IMG/VR virus record: IMGVR_UViG_3300010885_010564 | Span: 1 to 24,331 of that record | Direction: 5' to 3' (one strand) | From: a virus | Length of the DNA stretch: 24,331 bases | Shown: positions 22,958 through 24,331 of the stretch, one piece after another | How the letters are laid out: each line of letters starts with the position of its first letter | Position numbering within the stretch: position 1 is the first letter of the stretch | The notes under the pieces: model-generated | Told to the model about the DNA's origin: nothing | The model's database searches: none | What the model saw: the letters and a program-made list of their open reading frames with translations, nothing else | Position numbers and translations under genes: made by a program

Positions 22958-23351
22958 CGAACACATAAGTTACGATGAGGCTACCTTGTCACCAACAGCG
23001 ATAAGAAACGGAATATCTAACCAGCCTAATGAACAAGAATTAACCAACATGAAATTGGTTGCTGAGCATTGTTTTGAACCATTAAGAAAAATGTGGGGAA
23101 AGCCAATTAAAATTAATTCTTTTTTCAGGTCGCAAAGTTTAAATCAGTTGGTAGGTGGAAGTCCATTAAGCCAACACACCAAAGGACAAGCAATAGATAT
23201 CACTACTGGTAGTAAATCAGAAAACAAAAAGTTATTTGAACTTGCAAAAACTTTAGACTTTGACCAGCTTATTAATGAGTACGATTTTAGTTGGTTGCAC
23301 ATCTCTTTTAAGTCATCAGGAAACCGCAAACAAATTTTAGTTATAAAGTGA
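22938..23351 (+). CDS. Endolysin, peptidase M15 (D-Ala-D-Ala carboxypeptidase type), 137 aa
   Basis: The zinc-binding pattern of M15A/M15_3 peptidases is complete: S-x-H-x-x-G-x-A-x-D at SQHTKGQAID (H80, D87) and the third ligand H121 in WLHISF. R64 in the SFFRSQSLN segment matches the conserved arginine before it. The N-terminal KISEHISYDEAT is typical of Bacteroidetes phage M15 enzymes. It cleaves peptidoglycan cross-links or stem peptides to release progeny. It has no signal peptide, so it needs a holin, consistent with the membrane genes upstream. An in-frame ATG at codon 4 is an alternative start. The stop TGA overlaps a GTG that opens a tiny membrane ORF. Confidence 0.9.
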   Translation: MKTMKISEHISYDEATLSPTAIRNGISNQPNEQELTNMKLVAEHCFEPLRKMWGKPIKINSFFRSQSLNQLVGGSPLSQHTKGQAIDITTGSKSENKKLFELAKTLDFDQLINEYDFSWLHISFKSSGNRKQILVIK

Positions 23352-23431
23352 ACCAACAGAAAAAAGAAGACATAATCATTTTAATTTTGTGCATCATTTG
23401 GGTAAGCTATTTACTATCTACACTACTATGA
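23348..23431 (+). CDS. 27-residue single-span membrane peptide (GTG start)
   Basis: GTG at 23348 overlaps the endolysin stop (GTGA), and the TGA at 23429-23431 overlaps the next ATG (ATGA). Between them is a charged head (NQQKKED) and a hydrophobic segment (IIILILCIIWVSYLLSTLL) that could span a membrane. Exact filling of the gap with stop/start overlaps on both sides supports a real gene. A small holin-like or lysis accessory peptide is plausible. The alternative is an unused reading frame that serves to pass ribosomes between genes. Confidence 0.55.
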   Translation: MNQQKKEDIIILILCIIWVSYLLSTLL

Positions 23432-23583
23432 AATCATTATTGAAATACAAAGCTACTCCTGAACAGATAAAAGCCATTGCAGAACACGAATTAAAAAGAA
23501 AAAAGTTAATAGCTGAAGTAGAAAAAGAATGGGAATTAAAACAAAAGACTGGTAATTATTTAAAGAATGGGAAAAGGAAGTAA
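23428..23583 (+). CDS. Small charged helical protein, 51 aa, unknown
   Basis: The ATG at 23428 is preferred over an upstream GTG at 23389, because the first 13 residues from that GTG are the shadow of the coupled 27-residue ORF and ATGA coupling is the rule in this operon. The product is Lys/Glu-rich and helical (TPEQIKAIAEHELKRKKLIA, then EVEKEWELKQK), without a membrane segment. It overlaps the spanin-like gene by 17 bases. No family is recognised; position is inside the lysis block. Confidence 0.6.
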   Translation: MKSLLKYKATPEQIKAIAEHELKRKKLIAEVEKEWELKQKTGNYLKNGKRK

Positions 23584-23896
23584 TTCAGCAATTAGTTTAT
23601 TTATCATTTTAGCTTTGTGTATTGGCTTGTTTTACACGAACTGGTATAAGTTTAAGCCAGCCCAACAAATAAGTGATACAACCATCCAAAATAGGTTAAA
23701 CGATAACCTTAGAATTGATACTATTATAAAGAGATATGATTCTTTAATTTACAAAACCAAGATTAAAACAAATGAAAAAATTATTTATATCTATCTTATT
23801 CCTGATAGCGTTTTGCTTGACAGCATCAAGTCAGGACTGCAAGACTTTGACTCCATCGGAAATGCGAAAAATCCTAAGTATAATGGAACAGAATAA
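23567..23896 (+). CDS. Inner-membrane spanin-like protein (Rz-like), 109 aa
   Basis: One N-terminal membrane span (about 8-25, AISLFIILALCIGLFYTNWY) is followed by a periplasmic-type domain with a polar helix (LNDNLRIDTIIKRYDSLIYK), a beta segment (KIIYIYLIPDS) and a short tail. This topology, position after the endolysin, and the out-of-frame overlap (125 bases) with a second exported small gene match Rz-like inner-membrane spanins that fuse inner and outer membranes at the end of lysis. Sequence similarity to enterobacterial Rz is not visible, so the assignment is by architecture. Confidence 0.6.
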   Translation: MGKGSNSAISLFIILALCIGLFYTNWYKFKPAQQISDTTIQNRLNDNLRIDTIIKRYDSLIYKTKIKTNEKIIYIYLIPDSVLLDSIKSGLQDFDSIGNAKNPKYNGTE

Positions 23897-24113
23897 AAGC
23901 ATTAGTATAATCTCGCATACACAAAAAGAAGTGATAGAAATTCTTGAACGCAAGGTGGGAAACTACCGAGATATAGCCGAGCAATACCAGTATCAAACCA
24001 AAAGTTTAGAAAAAGAAAACTTGGTCCTTGAATCTAAACTAAAATTCCATCAAAAACTTAGCCTAATTGCTACAACTTCAGCAATTATTTTAGGCCTGAT
24101 CATTATTTTTTAA
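23772..24113 (+). CDS. Exported coiled-coil membrane protein, spanin partner candidate, 113 aa
   Basis: A signal peptide-like N-terminus (MKKLFISILFLIAFCLTASS, cleavage likely near residues 20-21) precedes C23; the sequence around it (SSQDC) is not a canonical lipobox. A coiled-coil region follows (about 55-92, AEQYQYQTKSLEKENLVLES), then a C-terminal membrane span (LSLIATTSAIILGLIIIF). Exported coil plus C-terminal span resembles the spanin-type proteins of Bacteroidetes phages, and could act alone or with the preceding protein. Its first 125 bases overlap the Rz-like gene in another frame, the Rz/Rz1 style of nesting. It is the last gene before the intergenic promoter. Confidence 0.55.
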   Translation: MKKLFISILFLIAFCLTASSQDCKTLTPSEMRKILSIMEQNKSISIISHTQKEVIEILERKVGNYRDIAEQYQYQTKSLEKENLVLESKLKFHQKLSLIATTSAIILGLIIIF

Positions 24114-24136
24114 AAATTAATATCTCTGATTTATAG

Positions 24137-24152
24137 CACTTTACAAAAAGTG
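24137..24152 (+). terminator. Weak hairpin at the end of the late operon
   Basis: CACTTT (24137-24142) and AAAGTG (24147-24152) form a perfect six-base stem around ACAA. The downstream sequence (AGGGAATTATTTT) is only mildly T-rich, so termination would be weak. It sits in the 135-base gap after the last lysis gene. It could instead be part of the control region for the next gene. Confidence 0.4.
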
Positions 24153-24173
24153 AGGGAATTATTTTGTCTAATT

Positions 24174-24199
24174 TGTTTGCAGGTGTTTGCAATTGTAAA
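24174..24199 (+). promoter_or_regulatory. Possible operator: 10-base tandem repeat and imperfect palindrome
   Basis: TGTTTGCA occurs at 24174-24181 and 24184-24191, exactly one helical turn apart. TTTGCAATTGTAAA (24186-24199) is palindromic except for one pair, and covers the -33 element of the promoter next to it. This layout suits a repressor or activator site. Confidence 0.4.
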
Positions 24200-24216
24200 C
24201 CATTATACTATCTTCG
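24186..24216 (+). promoter_or_regulatory. Bacteroidetes-type promoter
   Basis: TTTG (24186-24189), a 19-base spacer and TATCTTCG (24209-24216) match the Bacteroidetes primary sigma consensus (TTTG, 19-21 bases, TAnnTTTG) with one mismatch. Transcription would start about seven bases downstream and give a short A-rich leader before the ATG at 24249. Confidence 0.7.
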
Positions 24217-24248
24217 TTCTACAATTAACCACTTAAAAATAACTAATT

Positions 24249-24331
24249 ATGAAAATTCAAAATCTTATTAAAAAAGCAAATCAAAATAATTTTCAGGATT
24301 ATTCAGATTGCCCACATCCTGACAGAGTAGA
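24249..24331 (+). CDS. Start of a new gene, partial (27 codons visible)
   Basis: ATG follows an A+T-rich leader (AAAATAACTAATT) downstream of a good promoter. The visible residues are MKIQNLIKKANQNNFQDYSD and then CPHPDRV, running off the window. The gene has its own promoter and sits after the lysis block, so it probably opens a separately controlled operon. No function can be assigned from this fragment. Confidence 0.65.
   Translation, partial: MKIQNLIKKANQNNFQDYSDCPHPDRV

Noticed and set aside
23389-23427. GTG-initiated extension of the 51-aa gene
   Set aside because: The ATG at 23428 overlaps the preceding stop as ATGA, and the 13 extra residues are the shadow of the 27-residue hydrophobic ORF.
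1-24331. CRISPR arrays, tRNA genes, insertion sequences, integrase or attachment sites
   Set aside because: No spaced direct-repeat array, cloverleaf-like sequence, transposase or recombinase was recognised; genes are almost continuous on the + strand. A tRNA scan would be needed to exclude tRNA fully.

Overview
The window reads as the late (virion assembly and lysis) region of a tailed double-stranded DNA phage or prophage of the Bacteroidetes, most likely a flavobacterium-type host. The reasons are the A+T-rich sequence, A-rich gene leaders mostly without Shine-Dalgarno sites, a TTTG-N19-TAnnTT(C/T)G promoter near the right end, and proteins resembling families seen in Bacteroidetes siphoviruses (XkdF-type protease, tail tube, connector, tail-tip proteins). 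Every convincing gene lies on the + strand, and most neighbours overlap by a few bases, so this looks like one long, translationally coupled operon. No integrase, repressor or host gene is visible, so lifestyle cannot be decided.

Layout: (1) 16-3781, a five-gene sugar/methyl-transfer cassette (GT9-like protein, two SAM methyltransferases, a GT-B-like protein, a GT4-like glycosyltransferase) coupled directly to packaging. (2) 3762-5344, small and large terminase. (3) 5363-6093, a tail assembly chaperone with a T9 slippery run and a -1 frame extension (lambda G/GT style), then a tail-completion-like protein (6071-6691). (4) 6688-10508, two large tail-tip/baseplate proteins; a hidden 42-codon gene (10498-10626) links them to a tape-measure protein (10619-12349). 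(5) 12379-15252, a multidomain XkdF-type protease that contains a HAD phosphatase-like module and is fused in frame to a scaffold with its own likely internal start, followed by the major capsid protein and a strong terminator. (6) 15331-15840, a tail-tube-like protein followed by a second strong terminator. (7) 15937-19566, an unknown virion protein, a portal fused to a winged-helix-like and a MuF-like C-terminus, a connector, a tail-terminator-like protein and a small virion-like protein. (8) 19566-21122, an adhesin-like protein built from two copies of one domain. (9) 21124-24113, a lysis block: small membrane proteins, a metallophosphoesterase, an M15 peptidase endolysin, tiny coupled ORFs and an overlapping spanin-like pair. 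(10) 24114-24331, an intergenic promoter with a possible operator driving a new gene that runs off the window.

The most unusual points are the multidomain protease/HAD/scaffold polyprotein with an apparent nested scaffold gene, the T9 frameshift in the tail chaperone, the AATATATA(TA)G-type leader motif just upstream of several start codons, the tail-before-head gene order, and several small genes recovered from stop/start overlaps.
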